From assembly GCA_964556705.1 (NCBI GenBank), contig CAZKXX010000069.1, positions 1-21,590 of the forward strand: a DNA stretch of 21,590 bases. Reading direction: 5' to 3'. Below the pieces are notes generated by a model that was not told the origin of the DNA, ran no database searches, and worked only from the letters and a program-made list of their open reading frames with translations. Each line of letters opens with the position of its first letter. The first letter of the stretch is position 1. Positions 6,588 to 13,835 of the stretch are shown piece by piece. This DNA comes from CAZKXX01 sp964556705 (GTDB lineage: Bacteria > Acidobacteriota > Terriglobia > UBA7540). The translations under genes were made by a program, and so were the position numbers.

Positions 6588-7302
6588 CGACCTGCGATTC
6601 TCCCGTCAGTTGTTCCAGCAGCCCGCGCGCGGCTTCCTGCTCGGCGCTCTTCTTGCTCGAGCCGCGCCCGCGCGCCGCGCCGCTGCGCCCGTCGGCTTCC
6701 GCGGCCGCTTCCACCACGAACGTCTTGCGGTGCTCGGGCCCCTGCTCCTCCACCACGCGATACCCGGCCGGACCGAAACCTTTCGCCTGGAGAAATTCCT
6801 GCAACGCCGATTTGTAATCCACCGTCACCAGTTCGTCGGCGCTGGCCGCGAGGTCCGCCGGCAGAACGAATTCTTCCACAAAGCGCCGCGCCGCCTCCAG
6901 CCCGCCGTCGCGGAACAGCGCGGCAATCAGCGCTTCGAGCGCGTTGACAAGCAGCGCCGCCTTCGAGCGCCCGCCCGACTTCTCCTCGCCGCGCCCCAGA
7001 AGCAGATAATCGCCCAGCTCCAGCCGCGCCGCGGCCTTCGCCAGGTGCTCGGCGGCCACCAGCCGCGCCCGCGCCCGCGAAAGCTGACCTTCTTCGTAGT
7101 CCGGGAAAACCTCCGCCAGGCGCACGCTCACCAGAAAGTTGAGCACCGCGTCGCCCAGAAATTCCATCTGCTCGTTGTCGCGAGGTGCGGCGGAAACCTC
7201 CTGGCGGTACGAGGAATGCGTCAGCGCTTCGACCAGCAGGTCGGCGTTGCGGAAGCGGTATCCGATGCTTTCCTGAAGCTTGTCCAGGGAGGCGACTGGC
7301 AT
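6580..7302 (-). CDS. rnc: Ribonuclease III
   Basis: RNase III cuts double-stranded RNA during rRNA and mRNA processing. The 240-residue protein has the nuclease domain (about 1-155), with the signature NEQMEFLGDAVL (43-54) carrying Glu44, Glu47 and Asp51, and a C-terminal dsRNA-binding domain (about 162-233) with DYKSALQEF and the GRGSSKKSAEQEAA helix. At the position of the usual metal-binding Asp in the ADxxEALI motif the sequence reads VNALEALIAALF, so Asn120 replaces Asp while Glu123 is kept. The codon is AAC (complement of 6943-6945). I use the ATG at 7302 rather than the TTG just before it. No clear Shine-Dalgarno is seen. It is the first gene of an rnc-lepB pair with an 8-base overlap. 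Confidence 0.95.
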   Translation of the reverse strand: MPVASLDKLQESIGYRFRNADLLVEALTHSSYRQEVSAAPRDNEQMEFLGDAVLNFLVSVRLAEVFPDYEEGQLSRARARLVAAEHLAKAAARLELGDYLLLGRGEEKSGGRSKAALLVNALEALIAALFRDGGLEAARRFVEEFVLPADLAASADELVTVDYKSALQEFLQAKGFGPAGYRVVEEQGPEHRKTFVVEAAAEADGRSGAARGRGSSKKSAEQEAARGLLEQLTGESQVDG

Positions 7303-7593
7303 CAATTCGGTCGCGCCGGTCCATGACCGGCGTCTTCGGCCGCCGGTCGGCGTTTTATCTGACCCCGCCGGGAGCCGGCGTCTGCGTCTTCCTTCGCGCT
7401 CTATTCGCAGGGGCGGGGCTTGTGCCCGCCCGCACCCGCGCTTCGAAAGGCTCAGCGTCCCGAGCGGAGTCGAGGGACAAGGGGCGTCCCAACGACGGGT
7501 TCGCGCCCTGCCGTGGCGCTTCCTGTCATCCCGAGGCCCGACGCTTTGGATCGGGCCGAAGGGTCTGCGCCTTTCCGCCGGCGAGCGACGACG
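7303..7593. other. Intergenic region between the TPR gene and rnc
   Basis: No gene is supported. It contains one copy (7495-7514) of a 20-base direct repeat whose second copy (7596-7615) encodes the C-terminal tail of the neighbouring TPR protein. It also holds GC-rich repetitive text such as CTCAGCGTCCCGAGCGGAGT (near 7450) of the dispersed-repeat kind. I could not assign an rnc promoter. Confidence 0.5.
7495..7514. repeat. 20-bp direct repeat, copy 1
   Basis: The sequence ACGGGTTCGCG-CCCTGCCGT is identical to 7596-7615. This copy is intergenic and the other lies in the 3' end of the TPR gene. Confidence 0.8.
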
Positions 7594-8631
7594 TCACGGG
7601 TTCGCGCCCTGCCGTTTCTTCAATTCCTCAATCTTATTATCCGCGTACGATTTCAGAATCGTCCCCGAACCCAGCTCGCCGGCTTTCTGAAACGCCTCAA
7701 TCGCTTCAGGAATTTTGTTGGAGAGCGCGAGCGTTTCGCCCAGCCGGTAATAGTCCTGCGGGTTCGGACGGTCCACCAGCGTGATGGCGCGGCGATAGGC
7801 GGCCTCGGCTTTCGCCAGCTCGTCGGCATCCGGCCCCGCCAGCCCGAACAGCGAGCGCTCCAGATGGATCAGTCCCAGCGCCGAATACGGCTCGGCGGAA
7901 AGCGTCGCCTTGCGTTTCGCGAAGTCGTCCAGACTTTCGTTGGGCTGCGGGTCGAGCTGCTCGATCAGTTCCAGCGCCTTGTTCGCGTACTCTTCCGCGC
8001 GCATCAGGTTTGCTTCCTTCTCGTGGTCGCTGCCCTTCATGAGCTGCGGCTGCGGGAGCAGCGAGGACATGATGAGCAGCGCCAGCAGGTTGTCCGACTT
8101 CAGCTCGATCGCCTTGTTGCCGTGCTCGACGACCTTGTCGATTTCGCCGCGCTGCTGGTAAGCGTTGGCCGCAAACGTGTGCACCCAGGTCAGCAGTTCG
8201 CTCTGCGGATATTTCGTCAGAAAATCGTTCGCCATTTCGACGGCACGGTTCGGGTCGAGTTCGTTCTGAATGGCGCGGAAATCTTCCGATTCCTGGGGGA
8301 TCATCGCGGGCACGCCCGCTTCCGCGCGCGCCGCGCGCGCCGCCGGCCCCTGGTTCTTGATGGCCTCCAGCAGTTCCGGCGTCGCCTTGGCCTTGCGAAG
8401 GCGCTTCTCGGATTCCGGCCCGAGCTCGAAATCCACCCCCCGCTTCAGCACCGAATTCGTCAGGCGGTCTGCCGGCGTCTTCTTCTTCAGCAGGTCGATG
8501 ATCTCCTTCTCGCTCAACGGCAGGACTTCCACCTGCTGCCCCGGCGCCTGCGCCTTCAGTTCGCCTGCGGCGAACACCCAGCCGCCCGCGGCCATCCCCG
8601 TAACCAGAAAAATTGCCAGATATCTTTTCAT
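7594..8631 (-). CDS. Secreted tetratricopeptide-repeat protein
   Basis: The 345-residue product has a signal peptide (MKRYLAIFLV then a Gly/Ala-rich core, with likely cleavage near residues 27-29). A short helical N-terminal region follows (LPLSEKEIIDLLKKKTPADR and LRKAKATPELLEAIKNQ), and then helical repeats of the TPR kind from about residue 110 to the end. Examples are ANDFLTKYPQSELLTWVHTFAANAY and AEAAYRRAITLVDRPNPQDYYRLGE, with the alternating small/aromatic TPR pattern. It should be a periplasmic or envelope scaffold with no catalytic function visible. I start at the ATG at 8631, where the signal peptide begins. An ATG 15 bases upstream (8646) is a close alternative, while the longer frame to 8742 would bury the signal. 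Its extreme 3' end is formed by one copy of a direct repeat. Confidence 0.85.
   Translation of the reverse strand: MKRYLAIFLVTGMAAGGWVFAAGELKAQAPGQQVEVLPLSEKEIIDLLKKKTPADRLTNSVLKRGVDFELGPESEKRLRKAKATPELLEAIKNQGPAARAARAEAGVPAMIPQESEDFRAIQNELDPNRAVEMANDFLTKYPQSELLTWVHTFAANAYQQRGEIDKVVEHGNKAIELKSDNLLALLIMSSLLPQPQLMKGSDHEKEANLMRAEEYANKALELIEQLDPQPNESLDDFAKRKATLSAEPYSALGLIHLERSLFGLAGPDADELAKAEAAYRRAITLVDRPNPQDYYRLGETLALSNKIPEAIEAFQKAGELGSGTILKSYADNKIEELKKRQGANP
7596..7615. repeat. 20-bp direct repeat, copy 2
   Basis: It is identical to 7495-7514, 101 bases away. On the minus strand it encodes the last residues of the TPR protein and the first base of its stop codon. Confidence 0.8.
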
Positions 8632-8767
8632 GATGGCTTCTTTCATCGCCCCCAACCCTCGCTTTCCATCAAAATCGCACTCCACTTCCCCGCCCTTCTT
8701 CTCTCTACCAGTTCCCGGTTCCCTTCTCCCGTCACTCGTCACCTATCCGTCGTCGCAGTCCTACAGA

Positions 8768-8796
8768 ATTCTCCCCCATTCCCCCCAGCGAGTCAA
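8768..8796 (-). promoter_or_regulatory. Possible promoter of the 8631 TPR gene
   Basis: Read on the minus strand, TTGACT (8796-8791) is followed after 17 bases by GAGAAT (8773-8768). This lies about 130 bases before the start codon. Confidence 0.4.
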
Positions 8797-8911
8797 TTCC
8801 CAGCCGCCCGCCCCGACTTTTCTGCGATCTGAAATGGGGCAGCTTTGATTGTGAATCTACCATCTTCCCACCCGTCCCCAGGCCGTCATGCTGAGTCCCC
8901 GGCCGGCCTCC

Positions 8912-8959
8912 CCTGCCTGCGCCTGCCTGCCGGAGGCAGGGCAAGCAGGCGCCGGCAGG
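8912..8959. repeat. GC-rich imperfect palindrome (20-base arms, 18 matched)
   Basis: The arm at 8912-8931 pairs with 8940-8959 at 18 of 20 positions around an 8-base loop. It is built from GCCTGCCTGC and GCAGGC units, like the perfect palindromes at 19312 and 20715. It lies just downstream of the gene ending at 9074. Confidence 0.75.
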
Positions 8960-9073
8960 TTGCGGAGTGGCCGGTGCCCGGCCTTTCGCTTTTTCTTCGC
9001 CTTCAGCGCCCCTCGTCCCGCCCGCGGTGAGACGTTGGCGACCACTGAGACTGCTGAGAATGTTGGGGCGAGG

Positions 9074-10588
9074 CTACTCCGGCATGCCGAAGGGCCTCTG
9101 AAGTCCCGCCTGCGCGGCCCGCAGCGCATCCGGAAAGCTGCCCGCGGTGAGTGACGCGGTGCGGTACTCGTCGAGCGCCTGCTCGCGTCTTCCCTTCAGG
9201 TCGTAGAGGCGTCCGAGATAAATGTGCGCCCAGCTCACGATGCGCAGGTCACGCGCGACTTCCAGCGTGCGGCGGAAGTATCGCTCGGCGGTGTCGGGCT
9301 TGCGCGTGTTGCTGGCCACGATCGCCAATCCGAAGAGCGCGCGTTCGCTCTGCGGGTTCAGCGCTTCGAGGACCGCTTGAAACGCGGCGCGCGCTTCGGC
9401 GTACTTTCCCTCGGCGATGAAGTTCTCCGCCTCAATCAGCCGGCGCTCTTCTTCCGAGAGCGCGGGCGGCGCGGGGCTCGCGGCGGTCCCGGGTTTCGGC
9501 GCGAACTGGAATCCCTTCAGCCGATCCATTTCCGCCGACGGATCGATCTTCTCGATCATTTCTCCGAACACCACGCTCAACGTCGCTTCCTGCTTCTCGT
9601 AACCCGCGAGCGCGGAGAAGAAATAGGGGACGAGCACGAAGCCCGCGGCGTTCAACTCGTCCACGGCCTTATCGGCTTCCTCTTTCGGAAGCTTGTCCAT
9701 GCGCAGCTCCGCGGCGCGAATCAGGCACTCAGTGACGAACAGCGGGAAGTCTTCTTTGAAGTCCGAGCTGAGTTGCGGCGCGGTGCGGATTACCGCTCGC
9801 AGGTCCGACTTGCGGTTCATCTCCCCGCCGTAGCGCACGGCGAGCGGGTCGAGCAGAAAGTGAAGGTACTGGTGGCGAATCTCGTTCAAGCGCAGCTCGC
9901 GCGAGGGGGTGATAACCAGCGAGTAGTCCGTGCCGTAGATGCGCGCGTGCACCTGCTCGGGCACGCCGAGCAGGCTCAGCCAGATCGTGTACGTGCGGCC
10001 GAGATAAGCGCCGCCGGGAAATCCGAGGTAGGCGTCCGAGCGCTCGACGAGCTTCCGCACGGGGTCGCTGTAGCGCGCGATCTCCTGCTGATGGTGCGGC
10101 TGGAATCGCGCCCAGAGTTCGAGCAGGTCCGCCTGGCGGTAGAACTTCTGAAGCAGCGGGACCAGTCCGGCGAGCCGGCGCGCGTCCGGCGGCAGATTCT
10201 TCTCCGCAACACGCGGGCGGAAGTCCGGCGGTGCTTCGAGCAGCAGGGCGAGCGAGACGTACTGGCCGAGATCGGCGCCGGGGTCGTCGGCGATGCGACG
10301 AGCTTCGAAGAATTTGCGAAGCTCGGGAAGGATTTCAGGGTTCTTCTGAGCGAGCGCAGCGCGCAACTCCTCGCGCACTCTGCCGCCCGGGTCCGCGCCG
10401 GCCTGATCGAACCCCGCCGCCAGACGCGCCGCCAGGATCGCGAACAACGGTTCATTCGCCTCGAGCACCACTTTGCCCTGTTGCGCATGGGCCGCGGGCG
10501 AGAAGAGAACAAACGCCAAAAGCCCCGCCCCAATCTTCAACTCCCTCCGGCGCGCGGGCGGAGCAGGCTTCCAGTTGCGAGTGTGCAT
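9074..10588 (-). CDS. Secreted TPR protein with a degenerate zincin-like motif
   Basis: This 504-residue protein has a signal peptide ending near residue 35 (FSPAAHA-Q). It has a globular region of about 330 residues that I cannot assign by name, then a Pro/Ala linker (about 366-376) and two or three TPR units (about 380-485; for example EAENFIAEGKYAEARAAFQA and WAHIYLGRLYDLKGRREQAL). Inside the globular region is NEIRHQYLHFLLDPLA. Its HQYLH (239-243) has the spacing of the HExxH zinc-protease motif, but Gln replaces the catalytic Glu. A Glu at 287 (TECLIRAAELR) sits where a third zinc ligand could be. It is probably a non-catalytic relative of a gluzincin-like peptidase, or a metal-binding structural protein. 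It lies 46 bases after the anti-sigma gene on the same strand, likely the third gene of that operon. Confidence 0.8.
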   Translation of the reverse strand: MHTRNWKPAPPARRRELKIGAGLLAFVLFSPAAHAQQGKVVLEANEPLFAILAARLAAGFDQAGADPGGRVREELRAALAQKNPEILPELRKFFEARRIADDPGADLGQYVSLALLLEAPPDFRPRVAEKNLPPDARRLAGLVPLLQKFYRQADLLELWARFQPHHQQEIARYSDPVRKLVERSDAYLGFPGGAYLGRTYTIWLSLLGVPEQVHARIYGTDYSLVITPSRELRLNEIRHQYLHFLLDPLAVRYGGEMNRKSDLRAVIRTAPQLSSDFKEDFPLFVTECLIRAAELRMDKLPKEEADKAVDELNAAGFVLVPYFFSALAGYEKQEATLSVVFGEMIEKIDPSAEMDRLKGFQFAPKPGTAASPAPPALSEEERRLIEAENFIAEGKYAEARAAFQAVLEALNPQSERALFGLAIVASNTRKPDTAERYFRRTLEVARDLRIVSWAHIYLGRLYDLKGRREQALDEYRTASLTAGSFPDALRAAQAGLQRPFGMPE

Positions 10589-10634
10589 TCCCTGTTTCCG
10601 TTCCTCGGAAGGTGGGCCCGGCGGCCGGGCCGGA

Positions 10635-11282
10635 TTAGCCCCGGATGGTGATCCGCCTGAGCGTCAGGATCACCTGGCCCCCTGTGGGCCGGCCGAACGT
10701 CGTGGCGGGATCGAAGAGGCTGAAATAAACCATGTGATCGAGACGGTCCAGAAGTTCAGGGGTCTGGTTGCCCGAAAGGATTTCGTAACCCACTGCGCGG
10801 CCGTCGGAATCGATCTGCGTGACAACCACGATCTGGTCGTCCGACGGCAGTCCCACGCGCACCAGTTCGCGAACCCGCGCCGGCTTCGTCAGATCGAGGG
10901 GAACGTCATTCACCGCGTCCACACGCGAGACGTTGACCCCCAGGATGAGGCCGAAGCAGACGATGGCGGTCAGCACGCCGCCGGAAGCCGGCAGCAGCAG
11001 CGGGCGCAGGGCGTTTTCCATGTGAACCAGGAGGCGCGAGAAGAAGTTGCGATGCAACTCCTGCGACAGACGAACGCGCAGGCGCAGGGCCAGTTCGGCG
11101 GGAACGCGCCGCGGCGCAAGCGAGCGCAACGCCGCCTGCGCGTTCTGGTAGGATTCCAGCTCGCGCCGGCACGCCTCGCAGAACCGCAGGTGATAGCGGA
11201 TCGAGCGGATTCCCTCGTGGTCGCAGGCGCCGTCGAGGTACTCCGAAAAACGCGCCCGAATTTCCATGCACTGTTCAAACAT
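10635..11282 (-). CDS. Anti-sigma factor: zinc-finger N-terminus, one membrane segment, TonB-C-like tail
   Basis: This protein should hold the ECF sigma factor encoded just upstream at the membrane and release it on a signal. The 215-residue product has a zf-HC2 type anti-sigma zinc-binding domain: Cys5, then His31, Cys35 and Cys38 in YHLRFCEACRRE, plus the usual SEYLDG. A single hydrophobic segment follows at about 95-117. The periplasmic part ends in a pattern like the TonB C-terminal domain: VVTQIDSDGRAVGYEILSG, FSLFDPATTFGRPTGG and VILTLRRI. Cys5 supports the ATG at 11282 over an internal ATG at 11267. That ATG overlaps the sigma stop by 8 bases, typical of translational coupling between partners. 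The combined layout is seen in other bacteria, but the inducing signal is unknown. Confidence 0.85.
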   Translation of the reverse strand: MFEQCMEIRARFSEYLDGACDHEGIRSIRYHLRFCEACRRELESYQNAQAALRSLAPRRVPAELALRLRVRLSQELHRNFFSRLLVHMENALRPLLLPASGGVLTAIVCFGLILGVNVSRVDAVNDVPLDLTKPARVRELVRVGLPSDDQIVVVTQIDSDGRAVGYEILSGNQTPELLDRLDHMVYFSLFDPATTFGRPTGGQVILTLRRITIRG

Positions 11283-11907
11283 CCTGACGCCCCATCGTGG
11301 ATTCGAGTTTCTGCTTCAGAAGTTCCCGGCCGCGCATCAGCCGCGATTTGACCGTCCCTTCCGCGATCCCCAGCATCCGAGCGATCTCGTCATACGTCAG
11401 GCCTTCCATCTCGCGAAGCACCACGACCGTGCGATACGGCTGCGCCAGACTCGCCAGCGCGCGCCGGACCAGTTCCTGCCGCTCGGCCTGCTCGAGCGCC
11501 CGGTCCGGAGCTTCTTCGCGCGGCGCCGCCAGGTGCCGGGCCAACGGCGCAGGGTCGCCATCCAGCGAGAAAACCTCTCGCAGGCGACGCCGCAGCCAGC
11601 TTCGGCGATGGTTCGAGGCCTCGTGGACCGCAATCCGATAGATCCACGTCTTCAGGCTGCTTTCGCCATGGAATCCCCGAATCCCCCGGAACACCTTCAG
11701 GAACACGTCCTGAAGCACGTCTGCAGCGTCTGTGCCGTCCTCGACAATGTGCGCGATCAGGTTGTAGACGGGATTCTGGTAAACGGCCAGGACGTACGCG
11801 AATGCCTCTTCGGACCCGGCTCGCAGCTCGGCCACCAGAGCAGCCTCGCTCGAGGCCTCGACCAGGGCCCGATCAATCGCAACTCCGACTGCCGGCGCGG
11901 TGCTCAT
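11275..11907 (-). CDS. ECF-type RNA polymerase sigma factor (sigma-70 family, RpoE-like)
   Basis: This 210-residue group 4 sigma factor directs RNA polymerase to a specific regulon. Region 2 spans about 37-105, with VYNLIAHIVEDGTDAADVLQDVF and the -10 recognition helix containing LKTWIYRIAVHEASNHRR. A linker rich in Pro and Ala follows, then region 4 (about 145-200) with LAQPYRTVVVLREMEGLTYDEIARML and the recognition helix IAEGTVKSRLMRGRELL. The length fits the family, with a slightly long N-terminus and linker. The ATG at 11907 lies close to a GGGGG stretch. Its 3' end overlaps the anti-sigma gene by 8 bases. A promoter candidate is directly upstream, and autoregulation is usual for such sigma factors. 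Confidence 0.93.
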   Translation of the reverse strand: MSTAPAVGVAIDRALVEASSEAALVAELRAGSEEAFAYVLAVYQNPVYNLIAHIVEDGTDAADVLQDVFLKVFRGIRGFHGESSLKTWIYRIAVHEASNHRRSWLRRRLREVFSLDGDPAPLARHLAAPREEAPDRALEQAERQELVRRALASLAQPYRTVVVLREMEGLTYDEIARMLGIAEGTVKSRLMRGRELLKQKLESTMGRQDV

Positions 11908-12244
11908 CTTGCCCCCAAAATAACAGCTTCCGGAACGCTCCGCAAGACCGCGCTTGTCCCTTCTCTACGATGGACACCGCGTCCGAAAGGTTTGTTCCCA
12001 AAAATTTTGGCCCCGGAGCCCGGAATGGTGAGCAGGGTTTAAGGGTTAGGGACTCCTTGCTTGACATGGGGCAAATTCGACGCGCCGTCCTCGCCTATGC
12101 TGCCCGCATTTTCGTGGGGTGACGTCGTCATAGCTGGTCTTGGCAGTTCGCAGACTCCCGCTCGCCAGCTCGCGGTGGCTGGCGCTCACGACTCCCCCTT
12201 GCGCAACCGGGCCGTTTCTAGCAGAATGGAACTTGCTGTCCTTC
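11908..12244. other. Intergenic region between the sigma operon and tRNA-Ala
   Basis: No gene is supported. A 7-bp hairpin (CGCCAGC 12163-12169 with GCTGGCG 12178-12184, 8-base loop) lies upstream of the tRNA. TTGACA at 12061-12066 is a possible tRNA -35, but I could not find a well-spaced -10 for it. Confidence 0.4.
11917..11945 (-). promoter_or_regulatory. Possible promoter of the sigma/anti-sigma operon
   Basis: On the minus strand, TTGCGG (11945-11940) and TATTTT (11922-11917) are 17 bases apart. The expected transcript start would be almost at the ATG at 11907, implying a very short leader. Confidence 0.35.
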
Positions 12245-12320
12245 GGGCCTGTGGCGCAGTTGGGAGCGCGCATGACTGGCAGTCATGAGGTCGAGGGTTC
12301 GAACCCCTCCAGGTCCACCA
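12245..12320 (+). tRNA. tRNA-Ala, anticodon GGC
   Basis: The 76 bases fold as a complete cloverleaf. The acceptor GGGCCTG (12245-12251) pairs with CAGGTCC (12310-12316). The D stem is GCGC/GCGC, the anticodon stem CATGA/TCATG, and the loop CTGGCAG gives anticodon GGC (12278-12280), reading GCC and GCU. The T arm is GAGGG-TTCGAAC-CCCTC. The third acceptor pair is G-U, the G3:U70 identity element of alanine tRNAs. CCA (12318-12320) is encoded. No clear terminator follows. Confidence 0.95.
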
Positions 12321-12737
12321 AATCCATGATTGCACCTCCGTCCTCATCAAGGAATACGGCCGACCCATCCTGACCCGACCGGCAACCCAGCGGACGATCT
12401 GAAACTCAAGAGTCTCTGACCTTGTAAGAAAGCAGGAAGCGGCGATTTTGGAGCGAAGACGGCCCGATCAGAGGCACACCACTTCTGTGCCATTGCCAGA
12501 ACACCGCTGACGGGATATAAAGGTGCAGATCCACGGGGAGGACTTCTGGAAGAAAGCCTCGTAGTCCTGGCCAGGATAGCGAACTACGCATGGCTCGGCC
12601 TCGTGGGGATTGTCGCCGCAGTCTGGCTGCTGCTCTTCTCATCCAGCCGGGACGTCGGTCGCGCGGAGGAAAGCCGCCGGGCCTTCTGGAACTCCCCCGA
12701 GCCGTAAGCGTCGCTGAATTCTCAAAGAAGCAAGCCG
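12321..12737. other. Intergenic region after tRNA-Ala, with a possible small membrane-peptide remnant
   Basis: No complete gene is supported. On the plus strand, 12543-12707 is an open frame coding for a hydrophobic stretch (ANYAWLGLVGIVAAVWLLLF) followed by a charged tail and a TAA stop. It reads like a one-pass membrane protein, but its only normal in-frame start (GTG at 12603) is inside the hydrophobic segment and has no ribosome site. It may be a decayed gene or chance. Confidence 0.3.
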
Positions 12738-13295
12738 CTAGCCCGTCCAGTCTCCCAACAACCGTCTGAGCAGAACCAACTCGCCCAAATGGTAGGCGTT
12801 GTGGTCGGCGACGAGTAACGCTTCCCGGAGAAGCGTCTGGCCCTGCCCCCACGGAAAAGGCGCGAAGAGGTCGCGCCTGGGATCGGTGACCAGTTGTTCC
12901 ATTGCCTTCAGGTCAGCACGGAACGCGCGCAGGCTGTTCTCCCAAGCCTCATCGTCGGGCGGCGCCGCGGCTTCCGGCCAATAACCGTTCGGCCAATCGG
13001 GCGAAACGTGGCCGGGCTTGCGGCTGAACCCCAGGATGTCCCACTGGGCGATTCGCATGTGCTCGACGATCTCCCAGGCGGAGTGCCCCGCCCCCGGCGG
13101 TTTGACGCCGCGCACCTCGGCCTGACAGCCGTTGACCGCGTCGTCGAAGGCCACGTGCGCACCCTTGCCGCGCAGCAACATGACCAGATGCTCGCGCAAG
13201 GCGCGGTCCGAGGACGACGGTTCCGGCCGCCGCCCCCGTCCGGGCGTGTTGGTTGACTTCCTCTTCTTCTTCCTTGCGACTTTCGCGGAAGGCAT
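12738..13295 (-). CDS. DinB-family (four-helix, metal-binding) protein
   Basis: DinB/YfiT-fold proteins are metal-dependent helical bundles. Some are thiol-dependent S-transferases, and most bacterial members are uncharacterised. The 185-residue product has a lysine-rich N-terminus (residues 5-14). It then shows the DinB pattern: HSAWEIVEHMRIAQWDIL with His79 as the first metal ligand, and near the C-terminus DHNAYHLGELVLLRRLLG with His165 and His169 (H-x3-H). This preserves the usual three-His site. No signal peptide is seen, so it should be cytoplasmic. The ATG at 13295 is 10 bases after the stop of the small membrane protein gene, so the two are probably co-transcribed. The actual substrate is unknown. 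Confidence 0.85.
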   Translation of the reverse strand: MPSAKVARKKKRKSTNTPGRGRRPEPSSSDRALREHLVMLLRGKGAHVAFDDAVNGCQAEVRGVKPPGAGHSAWEIVEHMRIAQWDILGFSRKPGHVSPDWPNGYWPEAAAPPDDEAWENSLRAFRADLKAMEQLVTDPRRDLFAPFPWGQGQTLLREALLVADHNAYHLGELVLLRRLLGDWTG

Positions 13296-13305
13296 GATTT
13301 ACCCC

Positions 13306-13599
13306 TCAAGGACTGCTTCCGCGGATCGCCCCGCCGAAGCGGAAAGCGAAAACCATCCCGAGCAGAAGTAGCGAGACGTGATACACATCCCACCGCTCGG
13401 GCCACATGCGGTAGAGCGCGTAGCCCGAAAGCGCCGCATTGGCCAGCGTCATCAGAAGCGCCAGAGAGTGGGCCAGGCTTCGGACGGACTTCGGGCGCTT
13501 CGGTGCGACCATCCGCCACACCGCAGCGGCCAGGAAGGCGTTCACCACCAGCAGCCCGAGGAACTGAAGCGCGAGTCGCGTGGCCGTTGAGGGGTGCAT
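13306..13599 (-). CDS. Small hypothetical membrane protein
   Basis: The 97-residue product is mostly membrane-embedded, with three hydrophobic segments at about 8-30 (LQFLGLLVVNAFLAAAVW), 42-63 (LAHSLALLMTLANAALSGYALY) and 73-90 (VYHVSLLLLGMVFAFRFGG). They are joined by basic loops such as PKRPKSVRS. I recognise no family. It is first in a two-gene unit with the DinB-like gene. The start ATG at 13599 lies inside a perfect 7-bp hairpin (13596-13602 with 13609-13615) and lacks a clear Shine-Dalgarno. No other in-frame start would keep the first membrane segment. Confidence 0.65.
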   Translation of the reverse strand: MHPSTATRLALQFLGLLVVNAFLAAAVWRMVAPKRPKSVRSLAHSLALLMTLANAALSGYALYRMWPERWDVYHVSLLLLGMVFAFRFGGAIRGSSP

Positions 13600-13835
13600 G
13601 GCTTTCGTGCCATGCTACCAGCAAGCGTGCGGGAGTGAAAGGCAAAAGCGGCAGGCAGGCTGCACCGGCCCTCCTGCGTGCAATACCACGCGCTACGAAA
13701 AGGTCGAGGACCTGGTTCGCAAGCCGGGCGGCGAACCTTGGCGGGCTATGCTCTTCGGCGCCGATTCCCTGGCACGTGAGCACTTGGGGCGTTGAAAACT
13801 CCTCCGGCGTTAACTGACCGCCTCGAGCGAGGACG

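Larger units (their letters stand above)
8632..9073. other. Intergenic region between two TPR genes
   Basis: No gene is supported in these 442 bases. The region holds the promoter candidate near 8768-8796 and the long GC-rich imperfect palindrome at 8912-8959. The rest has no structure I could assign. Confidence 0.5.

Noticed and set aside
5817..6947. A 376-codon plus-strand open frame opposite lepB and rnc
   Set aside because: It overlaps two certain genes, is rich in Arg, His and Pro in the way of antisense frames in high-GC DNA, and has no recognisable motif.
7420..8832. A 470-codon plus-strand open frame opposite the secreted TPR gene
   Set aside because: It has antisense composition and runs through repeats, with no domain pattern and no start signal.
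9224..10651. A 475-codon plus-strand open frame opposite the 9074-10588 gene
   Set aside because: The minus-strand gene has a signal peptide and TPR pattern. The plus frame is a codon-bias shadow rich in Arg and Gln.
12406..12852. A 148-codon minus-strand frame between the DinB gene and tRNA-Ala
   Set aside because: It overlaps the 3' part of the DinB gene in another frame, is Arg/Pro-rich, and has no domain or ribosome site.
13580..13795. A 71-codon plus-strand frame with several Cys residues
   Set aside because: The Cys spacing matches no zinc motif, the 5' part overlaps the membrane-protein start on the other strand, and no ribosome site is present.
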